A stretch of DNA of 10,329 nucleotides from Bacteriovoracaceae bacterium. GTDB taxonomy: Bacteria > Bdellovibrionota > Bacteriovoracia > Bacteriovoracales > Bacteriovoracaceae. Under the pieces are notes generated by a model that saw only the letters and a list, made by a program, of their open reading frames with translations, made no database searches and was not told the origin of the DNA. The stretch lies in NCBI GenBank assembly GCA_947440875.1, contig CANETG010000078.1, positions 1 through 10,329 on the forward strand. The letters are read 5' to 3'. Shown here piece after piece: positions 1 to 6,315 of the stretch (positions are counted from its first letter, which is position 1; the number at the start of each line of letters is the position of its first letter). Made by a program: the position numbers and the translations under genes.

Positions 1-2216
1 ATGCCTTCTTCCCAGAAACGACGACGGTTTAATCTTATGTACCAGTTCGTCAGATCTTCAATGAAGGCAAAGAGCTCAGGCACAACGTTGTAGAGGCGAT
101 AATTTGTCATTTCATGGTTCACGTTCTTCACGAGAGTCTGGAGTTTCGAGAGGACCCATTGATCAAGAATATTATCCGTGGCGATTTCTTTTTCCGAAAC
201 TTTCCAACCGTCAGCTTTGGCGTACGTGGAGAAAAATTTAAACGAGTTAAACCAAGGAAGAAGTGCTCGGCGGACCATGTCCTTCACACCATCATCAGTG
301 AAGCGTAGTTCTTCTGCTTTCACCAGCCCTGAGTTGATGAGGAAAAGTCGTAGGGCATCGGCGCCGAAAGTTTCAATGAGTTCATCCGGCGGGGTGTAGT
401 TTCTGAGACGCTTCGACATTTTCTTGCCGTCACCAGCAAGAACCATTCCGTTGACGATCACATTTTTAAACGCTGGCTTATCAAATAAGGCGGCAGACAG
501 AACGGTGAGTGTATAAAACCAGCCGCGGGTCTGATCGAGACCTTCAGCGATGAATTCCGCAGGGAAGCCATCTTTAAAAACTTTTTCGTTTTCAAAAGGA
601 TAGTGCAGTTGAGCGTAAGGCATTGAGCCCGATTCAAACCAGCAGTCGAGAACTTCCGGAATCCTTCTATATGTTCCTTCTTCGCCCGCGACTTTAAACG
701 TAATGTCATCGACATACTCTCTATGGAGGTCACTCACGAGAGTGCCTGAATACTTGTTCAGTTCTTCGCGCGAACCCATACAAATAGTTTTTCCAGAGGC
801 ATCGTTTACCCAAATCGGGAGGGGAGTTCCCCAAACACGCGTGCGTGAAATTGCCCAATCGCGAGCGTTCTCAAGCCATTTTCCGAAACGGCCATCTTTG
901 ATCGTTTCAGGCACCCAGGTAATTTCCTGGTTGGCCTTGATCATTTTCTCTTTGATTTTTTCGACAGCAAGATACCACTGGGGCATCGCCCGGTACATGA
1001 GCGGAGTATCTGTTCGGTAGCACATCGGATAACTGTGAACCAGAACGGATTGATGGAGAAGCTGCCCGCGATCTTTTAAGTTCTTGATGATTTCTTTATC
1101 AGCGTCTTTGAACTTGAGACCCTTGAAGTCAGAGACTTCCGAAGTGAAAATTCCTGAGCCATCGAATGGGGCCACAACCACAGTGAGTTTTGCTTCTTTC
1201 ATCACCCGATTATCTTCTTCACCGAAGCCAGGGGCCTGGTGAACGATACCCGTACCATCAGTTGTCGTGACGTATTCGTCATTTAGCATGACGAAGTAAC
1301 CATCTTTTTCGAGATGATTAAAATACGGGAAGAGTGGTTCGTAACGTTCGCCTTTAAGCTGAGCACCCGTCATCGTTTCGACTTCTTCGAACTTCAGTTG
1401 TTTTTTGTAGGACTCAAGTCTCCCTTTTGCCATGATCACAAAAATATTTTTTTCGAGGTCTTTAATTTTTACGTATTCAATTTCCGGATGAACGCAAAGA
1501 GAAAGATTCGAAGGAAGAGTCCAGGGAGTGGTTGTCCAGGCAGCGAAATACGTATTCGGATCTTTTTTGGTGCGGAATAAAATGGTGACCGCTGGATCTT
1601 GAATATCCTGATAGTTCTGGCCCGCTTCGAAATTTGAAAGAGCCGTCTGAAGAGCGGGAGAGAAAGGAACGATTTTATTTCCCTGATAGATGAGACCTTT
1701 GTCCCAGATGGATTTAAAAACCCACCACACGGACTCCATGAAATCTACGTCCATCGTTTTGTAATCGTTTTCAAAATCCACCCAACGACCAAGACGACTG
1801 ATGGTTTTTTCCCACTCACTTGAGTAACGATCCACGATGCCGCGGCACTCGTCATTGTATTTTTTGACACCGTATTTGGCGACGAAGTCTGAGGCCGACA
1901 TCTCAAACTTTTTATCGATCTCCTGCTCAATCGGTAGGCCGTGACAGTCCCAACCGAAACGGCGATCAACGTAATAACCTTTCATCGTGAAATAGCGAGG
2001 GACAACGTCTTTTAAAGTTGAGGCAACGATGTGGCCGTGGTGGGGAAGACCCGTCGCAAAGGGAGGCCCATCGTAGAAAATATAATTTTTCCCGGAGCGA
2101 GTTTTATCTAAGCTCTTTTTGAAAATTTCTTTCTCTTTCCAGAACTTCAAGACGGTCTTTTCGGCTTGAACAAATGAGAAGTTTTCCGTGGCGACGCTTG
2201 GTTCGCTGTTTTCCAT
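1..2216 (-). CDS. ileS: Isoleucyl-tRNA synthetase, type 2 (IleRS2), 5' part (C-terminus beyond window)
   Basis: Charges tRNA-Ile with isoleucine in the cytoplasm; class I synthetase. 738 codons are visible, starting at ATG 2214-2216 and still open at base 1; the family is usually a little over 1,000 residues, so the anticodon-binding and C-terminal part is missing. Seen in order: GPPFATGLPHHGH with the HXGH signature at residues 59-62; FGWDCHGLP near 87-95; the CP1 editing domain with TTTPWTLPSN at 228-237 and HQAPGFGEED at 326-335; WGTPLPIW at 462-469; DQTRGWFYTL at 561-570; KMSKR at 599-603 (bases 408-422); and NWYIRLNRRRFW near the edge, which opens the anticodon-binding helix bundle. The GLPHHGH, DQTRGWFYTL and KMSKRLRNY forms are those of the type 2, eukaryote-like enzyme, which is generally less mupirocin-sensitive than type 1. 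It is transcribed divergently from the FecR gene across a 109-base gap. No T-box is visible in that gap. Confidence 0.97.
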   Translation of the reverse strand, partial: MENSEPSVATENFSFVQAEKTVLKFWKEKEIFKKSLDKTRSGKNYIFYDGPPFATGLPHHGHIVASTLKDVVPRYFTMKGYYVDRRFGWDCHGLPIEQEIDKKFEMSASDFVAKYGVKKYNDECRGIVDRYSSEWEKTISRLGRWVDFENDYKTMDVDFMESVWWVFKSIWDKGLIYQGNKIVPFSPALQTALSNFEAGQNYQDIQDPAVTILFRTKKDPNTYFAAWTTTPWTLPSNLSLCVHPEIEYVKIKDLEKNIFVIMAKGRLESYKKQLKFEEVETMTGAQLKGERYEPLFPYFNHLEKDGYFVMLNDEYVTTTDGTGIVHQAPGFGEEDNRVMKEAKLTVVVAPFDGSGIFTSEVSDFKGLKFKDADKEIIKNLKDRGQLLHQSVLVHSYPMCYRTDTPLMYRAMPQWYLAVEKIKEKMIKANQEITWVPETIKDGRFGKWLENARDWAISRTRVWGTPLPIWVNDASGKTICMGSREELNKYSGTLVSDLHREYVDDITFKVAGEEGTYRRIPEVLDCWFESGSMPYAQLHYPFENEKVFKDGFPAEFIAEGLDQTRGWFYTLTVLSAALFDKPAFKNVIVNGMVLAGDGKKMSKRLRNYTPPDELIETFGADALRLFLINSGLVKAEELRFTDDGVKDMVRRALLPWFNSFKFFSTYAKADGWKVSEKEIATDNILDQWVLSKLQTLVKNVNHEMTNYRLYNVVPELFAFIEDLTNWYIRLNRRRFWEEG

Positions 2217-2229
2217 GGGAGGAGACTCC
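2217..2229 (-). promoter_or_regulatory. Ribosome binding site of ileS, within a small inverted repeat
   Basis: On the minus strand a GGAG (2226-2229) lies 9 bases before the ATG. It can pair with CTCC at 2218-2221 across a 4-base loop, so the ribosome site could fold into a short hairpin. The site supports the chosen start. Control by the hairpin is only a possibility, because the stem is four base pairs. Confidence 0.45.
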
Positions 2230-2234
2230 AAAAA

Positions 2235-2247
2235 AGGGGTAAAAATG
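2235..2247 (+). promoter_or_regulatory. Strong ribosome binding site with ATG upstream of the FecR gene signal peptide
   Basis: AGGGG at 2235-2239 sits 5 bases before ATG 2245-2247, which is in frame with the FecR-domain gene and would add 27 basic residues before the signal peptide. The ATG at 2326, where a normal signal peptide begins, has only a partial AAGAG (2313-2317) at good spacing and an AGGAG (2303-2307) that is too distant. Either the gene starts at 2245 with a long N-region, or this site is fortuitous. Confidence 0.4.
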
Positions 2248-2325
2248 AACTCTTACAGTAGCAGAAAAGTGGGGAAGCGTAAATTTCTCAACTGGGACTC
2301 CGAGGAGAGATTAAGAGAAAAAACT

Positions 2326-3852
2326 ATGAAGAGACTATTCTGGTCAGCTTTTGCCCTGAGTCTAACGCTGATTCCGTCTACGGGGTTCACCCAAACGGAA
2401 GCGGTGGATGATTTTCTTGGCCTTGAATCTGAAGTTCTTCCAGATCTTGAAGGGCCTCAGCGTTTTACTCCTCCCGAGCTTCACGAAACAACCGAATGGA
2501 AAGTGCCCGTTGATCAGAAAGTTATCCTGGATAAAGAACCATTAAAGGGTCAAGGATACTCCATCATCCCTTGGCGAGGAATTGATCCCGAAGGATTTCT
2601 CAACATCGATTACTGGTTAATCGATCGGGAGCTTAAAGACGTCACTCCTGATTGGAGAATTCGTCTCCGTGATCAGCGCCATCTCGAACTCATGGGTAAG
2701 GTTCTCAAGTGTGTGGGAACTTGTCCTGTGTACCGTGGTGTAGATAAAGCAAACGTCGAACATCTTTCGCGAATCGCGGAGGGTGACGAGTTTCGCACGG
2801 AAAAAGATTCCTACGCCTGGGTCTACTTAGTGGATGGCTCTCTCATTCGCCTAGGTGCTGAAACGTCTGTTTCGTTTCATGAAATGTTAGTATCCTCGAC
2901 AGAAATCTTTTATCTTTTGAGACTTAATTACGGACATGCTTTTTTTCACCCTCGCTACCAAGAAGAGATAAAACCAAACTTTCACCCCGAAACGGATTCG
3001 GTTTTCCTTCCCCTCATGCTTCGAGAAGTTAACGTGGAATGGTTTGAGAGGAAGCGTTTCTCCTCTCAAAGCGATCGCGAACATCTGACTGAGGTCATGG
3101 ATCTGAAGGATCTTGCTATTCAAGATCAGGTGACACAACTGAATGCTCTTAAGAAAAAGAACAATGACTTTTTGAAAGAGAAAAACCGCTCGGAGATTTT
3201 GACAAAAGTCATGATGGTCGCACCAAATGTCACCGTTTCCGCGGCTCAATCGAGTTTTAATTTCATTCATGTGCCTGGAGAGAAATCCTGGTTTCGTCGT
3301 TCGCAGGGAACGGGAAGTTTTTCGATGGAGCTCCGAGGTTACACGAACACGAGTGTCCCGGTCGAAAACCCTGACGTCTGGACCGAAGTTGAAGCATCTG
3401 GAAGATCGGCCACTATGTCTTCTCCACGAGGAGGACTTGATGTCGCTGAACTTATGACGAAGCGTATTCAGACAATAGAGTTTGCCCGTGAAGTGTGGAT
3501 GGAGAAATACAGTCTGGCGATTTTAGAATCAATCGATCGGCCAAAAAAGCTCGGTATCGAATACGGTTACCGTCTTTGGTTGGAAGCGGATCTTAGAAAA
3601 AGACAAGTCTTTCTTTCTGAGTACACCAGAAGGATGGAGACGACCAATCTTCGCTCCGTCGAAAACTTACTGACCAAACTTGAAGCAGCGGGTGAAACCC
3701 CACGCCGCGAATTATCAGCGCACATTTACGAAAAAGCATTAAACCACTACCTCCTAGGGCTCAAAACAAGATACACTCAGAAAAAAATGCGAGTTCGTGA
3801 AATGCACGACCTTGAGTACTACGTCTGGCTTTTAAGAAATGGCAAAATCTAA
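2326..3852 (+). CDS. Exported FecR-domain protein
   Basis: 508 residues from ATG 2326. Residues 1-23 form a typical signal peptide (basic MKR, hydrophobic core, likely cut near GFTQ), so the protein should be periplasmic or surface-exposed. A FecR-type domain lies at about 123-210: GKV...G...VYRG, then the hallmark L..IAEGDEFRTEKDSYAWVYLVDGSLIRLGAETSVSF. Residues about 225-300 are charged and look like a helical or coiled-coil segment, followed by a second beta-rich part (FNFIHVPGEKSWFRRS region) and a helical, Arg/Lys-rich C-terminus. FecR domains in sigma regulators sense transport signals, but this protein has no N-terminal anti-sigma region and no sigma gene beside it, so that role is not implied; stand-alone exported FecR proteins of unknown function are common. 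An in-frame ATG at 2245 with a better ribosome site would make it 535 residues. Its last 14 bases overlap maf. Confidence 0.8.
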   Translation: MKRLFWSAFALSLTLIPSTGFTQTEAVDDFLGLESEVLPDLEGPQRFTPPELHETTEWKVPVDQKVILDKEPLKGQGYSIIPWRGIDPEGFLNIDYWLIDRELKDVTPDWRIRLRDQRHLELMGKVLKCVGTCPVYRGVDKANVEHLSRIAEGDEFRTEKDSYAWVYLVDGSLIRLGAETSVSFHEMLVSSTEIFYLLRLNYGHAFFHPRYQEEIKPNFHPETDSVFLPLMLREVNVEWFERKRFSSQSDREHLTEVMDLKDLAIQDQVTQLNALKKKNNDFLKEKNRSEILTKVMMVAPNVTVSAAQSSFNFIHVPGEKSWFRRSQGTGSFSMELRGYTNTSVPVENPDVWTEVEASGRSATMSSPRGGLDVAELMTKRIQTIEFAREVWMEKYSLAILESIDRPKKLGIEYGYRLWLEADLRKRQVFLSEYTRRMETTNLRSVENLLTKLEAAGETPRRELSAHIYEKALNHYLLGLKTRYTQKKMRVREMHDLEYYVWLLRNGKI

Positions 3853-4477
3853 ATTAAAACTCATTCTCGCGAGTGCTTCTCCTAGGAGAAGAGAACTCAT
3901 TGGTCATTTGAAGCTTCCTTTTGAAGTGATTGCACTATCTGTTCCTGAATATTCCGAAGCGACAGATCCCGTGCAGCACGCAAAAGATATCGCTGAAGTA
4001 AAAGGTTTGGCCGTTGTTGAAAAGCTCCTTAACCAAAGAGCTTCCGAAGCATTTATGATCGTTTCTGCTGACACGATAGTGGTGAGTGATGGGAAAATTT
4101 ACAATAAGCCATCGAACCGTGACGAAGCCAGAAAATTTCTTACGGACCTTTCAGGTAGGACTCATTCGGTTTTCACGGCAGTTTCTCTTTCTCTTTTGGC
4201 GAGCGGAAAAGTTCATCGTCATTCTTTTGTTGATGAATCGAAAGTAACGTTTGATAAAATCTCTGATGTCCTCATGGAGCTCTATCTTGATACGGGTGAT
4301 TCTTTAGATAAGGCGGGAGCTTACGGTATCCAAGGACCGTCATTAACATTTATTTCTCGAGTGGATGGGTCTTACTCCAATGTCGTGGGCTTCCCGCTTT
4401 CGCGTTTCGTAAATGAGTCTCAAGAATTTTTGAATCAACATTTCCCTGGAGTTTCTTCGTGGCCAAGTTTATTCTAA
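3839..4477 (+). CDS. maf: Maf/YhdE-family nucleoside triphosphate pyrophosphatase (dTTP/UTP type)
   Basis: 212 residues, slightly longer than the usual 190-200. Maf proteins hydrolyse non-canonical and some canonical NTPs to NMP and pyrophosphate; they act in the cytoplasm in pool cleaning and have been linked to septum inhibition. Seen: the N-terminal LASASPRR signature (residues 10-17), SADT with the catalytic aspartate at 76-79, NKP followed by DEA at 89-97, SGRTHSVFTAV at 105-115, and DKAGAYGIQG at 157-166 followed by NVVGFPL at 181-187. The Q in AGAYGIQG together with the NVVG segment is the form found in YhdE-like (dTTP/UTP/pseudo-UTP) members rather than the YceF-like ones, so the substrate class is inferred. 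ATG 3839 overlaps the end of the FecR gene by 14 bases with only a weak ribosome site, which suggests translational coupling. It overlaps the next gene by 19 bases. Confidence 0.95.
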   Translation: MAKSKLKLILASASPRRRELIGHLKLPFEVIALSVPEYSEATDPVQHAKDIAEVKGLAVVEKLLNQRASEAFMIVSADTIVVSDGKIYNKPSNRDEARKFLTDLSGRTHSVFTAVSLSLLASGKVHRHSFVDESKVTFDKISDVLMELYLDTGDSLDKAGAYGIQGPSLTFISRVDGSYSNVVGFPLSRFVNESQEFLNQHFPGVSSWPSLF

Positions 4478-4881
4478 TTTTTCTTTTCACCTTCTCGGCA
4501 CACGCGGATATCTTCGGCTTCGGAGCGGATAAGAACTTTTTGAGTCGTGTGCCAGGTCTCACCCAAAAACTCAAGAAATTGCCTTTAAGTACAAATCCCA
4601 ACTTTGAGGATTCCTTCAATCAGACAGTCCGGGATCTCGAGAACAGCATCGAGGAGGAAAAACTCTACTGCAGCGGGGAGGCTCCTGACTCGAAGGGAAA
4701 GATTCTCCCTATGGACCAGAAGCAGCTATGTTTCAGACAGCTAAAAAAGAATTACCTCGAAGCGGTGGAAGTCATTTTCGAGGCCAAGAAGAAGTACATG
4801 CAGTTACTTCATAGTGAACAACAGAATCGGCTCACAGAAATTCACCGCAAGCTCAAAGCCGATATTGATAAAAACTTTTAA
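4459..4881 (+). CDS. Small exported alpha-helical protein, unknown function
   Basis: 140 residues from GTG 4459, preceded by GGAG (4448-4451) at 7-base spacing. Residues 1-16 form a short signal peptide ending AHA, cut before Asp17. The mature chain is highly charged and rich in Lys, Glu, Gln and Leu, with long stretches suited to helices (about 52-70 and 88-138). It has two cysteines, Cys71 (LYCSGE) and Cys91 (QLCFRQL), which flank a short Pro/Gly-containing turn and could form a disulfide bond holding two helices as a hairpin. It overlaps maf by 19 bases and is the last gene of the FecR-maf operon. I do not recognise the family; a small periplasmic helical-hairpin protein is as far as the sequence goes. 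Confidence 0.75.
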   Translation: MAKFILIFLFTFSAHADIFGFGADKNFLSRVPGLTQKLKKLPLSTNPNFEDSFNQTVRDLENSIEEEKLYCSGEAPDSKGKILPMDQKQLCFRQLKKNYLEAVEVIFEAKKKYMQLLHSEQQNRLTEIHRKLKADIDKNF

Positions 4882-5049
4882 CTACTGAATTTCCGTTTCT
4901 GTCTTCATTGAAGCAGCGACGGTCTTAGGCTTAAGACTTCTTACTGCCATCATCGAGCGCATAGGGCGAAGGCTCTGTGGCTTTTTACGAGTGCCAAGAG
5001 CTTTTTCAGTTGCTGTGTTTTTCGTGGAGACTGAAGATTTCGATTTCAT
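4882..5049 (-). CDS. Small basic protein, 55 residues, unknown function
   Basis: ATG at 5047-5049 on the minus strand, with AGAGG (5055-5059) exactly 5 bases upstream, a better ribosome site than most genes here. 56 codons including TAG. The product has 9 Lys and 4 Arg against 3 Glu (net about +10), is rich in Ser, Thr and Ala, and has no hydrophobic segment, cysteine or signal peptide. It therefore looks like a soluble, largely unstructured cytoplasmic protein that might bind nucleic acid or ribosomes (inference from charge only). Its stop codon directly abuts the stop of the convergent 140-residue gene with no base between. A candidate promoter with an extended -10 lies at 5234-5242, giving a leader of about 178 bases. 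Against it: short length and no recognised family. Confidence 0.6.
   Translation of the reverse strand: MKSKSSVSTKNTATEKALGTRKKPQSLRPMRSMMAVRSLKPKTVAASMKTETEIQ
4922..4937 (+). terminator. Possible weak terminator hairpin after the FecR-maf operon
   Basis: Perfect inverted repeat GTCTTA-GGCT-TAAGAC beginning 40 bases after the operon's stop codon, followed on the plus strand by TTCTT. The stem is short and AT-rich and the T-run is interrupted, so it is a weak candidate. It lies inside the coding region of the small minus-strand gene, as expected for convergent genes without an intergenic gap. Confidence 0.25.
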
Positions 5050-5119
5050 AATTACCTCTGGTGTAAAAGCTTGTTGCGCCTTTTCCCCTCGGTCGATGAA
5101 ATCGTCTGAGTGGAATCAG

Positions 5120-5170
5120 GCTAAGAGATCGTAAGATCACTCAACATGTTTCTCCTGTTAATGTCTTAGC
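5120..5170. repeat. 7-bp perfect inverted repeat enclosing a mini-ORF
   Basis: GCTAAGA at 5120-5126 and TCTTAGC at 5164-5170 are exact inverse complements 37 bases apart. On the minus-strand leader the loop contains an AGGAGA ribosome site and an 8-codon reading frame, and the downstream arm includes that frame's stop codon. Confidence 0.45.
5121..5147 (-). CDS. Candidate 8-residue leader peptide
   Basis: ATG at 5145-5147, preceded by AGGAGA (5151-5156), then MLSDLTIS and TAG at 5121-5123. It lies about 70 bases before the small basic gene on the same strand and downstream of the extended -10 promoter. The strong Shine-Dalgarno makes translation plausible, though the spacing is short (3-4 bases) and such matches can arise by chance. 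The peptide is not enriched for any one amino acid, so classical amino-acid attenuation is not suggested. Confidence 0.25.
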   Translation of the reverse strand: MLSDLTIS

Positions 5171-5189
5171 GAACCTGTCGGTGAAAATG

Positions 5190-5204
5190 CGTAAACACTT
5201 TACG
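5190..5204. repeat. Hairpin/palindrome near the 5' end of the minus-strand leader
   Basis: CGTAAA-CAC-TTTACG is a perfect 6-bp inverted repeat with a 3-base spacer. It is about 25 bases into the predicted minus-strand transcript. The A-run that follows on the plus strand is a T-run before the hairpin on the minus strand, so it does not have terminator layout in either direction. It could be an operator or an mRNA 5' stem. Confidence 0.4.
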
Positions 5205-5233
5205 AAAAAACACAGAAGGATTCGATTGAGGAT

Positions 5234-5242
5234 ATTATATCA
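5234..5242 (-). promoter_or_regulatory. Extended -10 promoter for the small basic gene
   Basis: On the minus strand the bases read TGATATAAT: a perfect TATAAT (5234-5239) with the TGn extended -10 element directly upstream. There is no good TTGACA at 16-18 bases, but extended -10 promoters tolerate a weak -35. A start of transcription near 5227 would give a leader of about 178 bases before the 55-residue gene. Confidence 0.5.
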
Positions 5243-5267
5243 CGGCACTTGCATCTACCTGAAAGAG

Positions 5268-5283
5268 TGGGAATATTTTCCCA
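5268..5283. repeat. Perfect palindrome, operator-like
   Basis: TGGGAA-TATT-TTCCCA is a perfect 6-bp inverted repeat with a 4-base AT spacer. It is 75 bases upstream of the TRAP operon's first ATG and next to another palindrome. It lacks a T-run, so it is not a terminator. The dyad layout suits binding of a dimeric regulator. I do not recognise the consensus. Confidence 0.45.
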
Positions 5284-5284
5284 T

Positions 5285-5295
5285 CCTAAATTAGG
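5285..5295. repeat. Second perfect palindrome beside the first
   Basis: CCTAA-A-TTAGG is an 11-base palindrome beginning two bases after the previous one ends. Its arms differ in sequence from the first, so it is not a repeat of the same half-site. Together they mark 5268-5295 as a likely control site for the TRAP operon. Confidence 0.35.
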
Positions 5296-5358
5296 CTACC
5301 CGTCGAAGATGAGACCGTTTAACATTAGATAAGCGTGATTTTCATGGGTTAGAGCAAT

Positions 5359-6306
5359 ATGGGTCGATTCCTCATTTTTTTTCTGGTTATCCTCACAAGC
5401 TGCTCCAGCTTACAGAAGTGGGCAGTGCGGAGATCCTCTCCCGTTTTTCATCAAGCGGCCGAACAATTGGCCAATGAGGATTCATGGAACTTCTTCCAAA
5501 ATTCTGCGCCTGGGAATCTTAAACTGATTGAACTCGTTTATCTCACTCAACCTGAAAATTTAAGTCTTCTTCCTGCGGTGATCAAATCACACGCGGGTTA
5601 TGCCTATGCAGTTCCCGAAACTCTCGCCATTGAAGATGACTTTCTAGGCCTCGAAGAATCTCAGCATAAAATTGAGGCGATACACCACTACACGCGCGCT
5701 CTAGATTACGGCATTTATTATCTCGAGAAAAAAGATATTTCAAAAAATGATCTCCTCACTCTTTCAGAAGAAAACTTGCGAAAAAAACTGAAACGAGAAA
5801 CGGACGAAGATGATCTTGTTGCGCTCGTGTATACGGCGCAATCCTGGGGATCTCTGATTAACCTTCAAAAAGATAACGTCTCCCTCGTGTCGCAAATTCC
5901 CAGAGTCAAAATTCTTTTTGATTTTGTGTGCACACAGAGGCCAGAGATCGAAAACGGTCTCTGCGATCTTTTCATGGCCCAGTATCAGGCAAGTCGTCCG
6001 CGCATGCTCGGGGGGAATCCAGAAAAGGCAAAAGAGATCTATACCTCTGCGATGAGAAAGTATCCGCATCATCTTCTGATCCCGCTCAGTATGATCCAGT
6101 ACATTTATCTGCCAGCGATGGACGCTGATGGGTACGAAAAACTGGCCACCACTCTACAGTCTGAATTTAAGGAATGGGGGAGCAAGGCGAGAGATAATCT
6201 TTCGGATGAAAGTCGTTACCATAAGTCTCGTTCTCTCAATCTCTACAACGCTGTAGCAAAAAAGAGACTAGAAATTTTTGAAAAAAATAAAAAGAAAATC
6301 TTTTAA
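5359..6306 (+). CDS. tatT: TRAP transporter T-component lipoprotein (TatT-like)
   Basis: 315 residues. The signal peptide ends in a lipobox, LTSC, with the lipidated Cys15; the residues after it (Ser-Ser) do not include an Asp inner-membrane retention signal. The mature chain is helical with TPR-like character: residues 60-90, the DDFLGLE and HHYTRALDYG stretch 93-118, ALVYTAQSWGSL 155-166 and the conserved-looking MLGGNPEKAKEIYTSAM at 216-232. This matches the TatT family, whose prototype is Treponema pallidum Tp0956, a lipoprotein of four TPR-like helical hairpins that forms trimers and associates with its cognate binding protein. The neighbours confirm it: a TRAP binding protein starts 9 bases later, followed by dctQ and dctM. 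It is the first gene of the operon, with only a weak ribosome site (AGAG) before ATG 5359. It probably acts in the periplasm, passing ligand to the binding protein (family inference). Confidence 0.88.
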   Translation: MGRFLIFFLVILTSCSSLQKWAVRRSSPVFHQAAEQLANEDSWNFFQNSAPGNLKLIELVYLTQPENLSLLPAVIKSHAGYAYAVPETLAIEDDFLGLEESQHKIEAIHHYTRALDYGIYYLEKKDISKNDLLTLSEENLRKKLKRETDEDDLVALVYTAQSWGSLINLQKDNVSLVSQIPRVKILFDFVCTQRPEIENGLCDLFMAQYQASRPRMLGGNPEKAKEIYTSAMRKYPHHLLIPLSMIQYIYLPAMDADGYEKLATTLQSEFKEWGSKARDNLSDESRYHKSRSLNLYNAVAKKRLEIFEKNKKKIF

Positions 6307-6315
6307 GGGGTCGAC

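Larger units (their letters stand above)
5050..5358. other. Regulatory intergenic region between the small basic gene and the TRAP operon
   Basis: 309 bases without a long gene, and the only sizeable non-coding stretch in the window. It holds a minus-strand extended -10 promoter, the leader of the small gene with a hairpin and an 8-codon mini-ORF, and two adjacent palindromes nearer the TRAP operon. A plus-strand promoter for the TRAP operon must also lie here if that operon is transcribed on its own. The best candidate I see is TTGCAT (5249-5254) with an AT-rich -10 inside the first palindrome, which is weak. No tRNA or known riboswitch is recognisable. Confidence 0.6.

Noticed and set aside
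703..1020. A 105-codon plus-strand frame, and similar frames within 114-1580
   Set aside because: They lie fully opposite the well-matched ileS frame, have no ribosome site and give Ser/Phe/Arg-rich products typical of antisense readings.
2217..2325. T-box or other leader controlling ileS
   Set aside because: Only 109 bases separate the divergent genes, with no T-box core sequence and no terminator/antiterminator pair visible.
2887..3270. A 127-codon minus-strand frame inside the FecR gene
   Set aside because: No ribosome site or recognisable motif, and the plus strand codes a continuous domain protein here.
5190..5210. Hairpin followed by AAAAAA as a terminator
   Set aside because: The run is A on the plus strand and precedes the hairpin as T on the minus strand, so neither direction has the hairpin-then-U layout.
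5050..5358. CRISPR, tRNA, IS end or known riboswitch in the largest intergenic region
   Set aside because: There are no direct repeats with spacers, no cloverleaf or conserved TTCGA-type arm, no terminal inverted repeats with target duplication, and no riboswitch core that I could recognise.
5602..5664. DDFLGLE shared by the TatT lipoprotein (93-99) and the FecR protein just after its signal peptide
   Set aside because: A seven-residue match in unrelated structural contexts, with differing codons; most likely chance.
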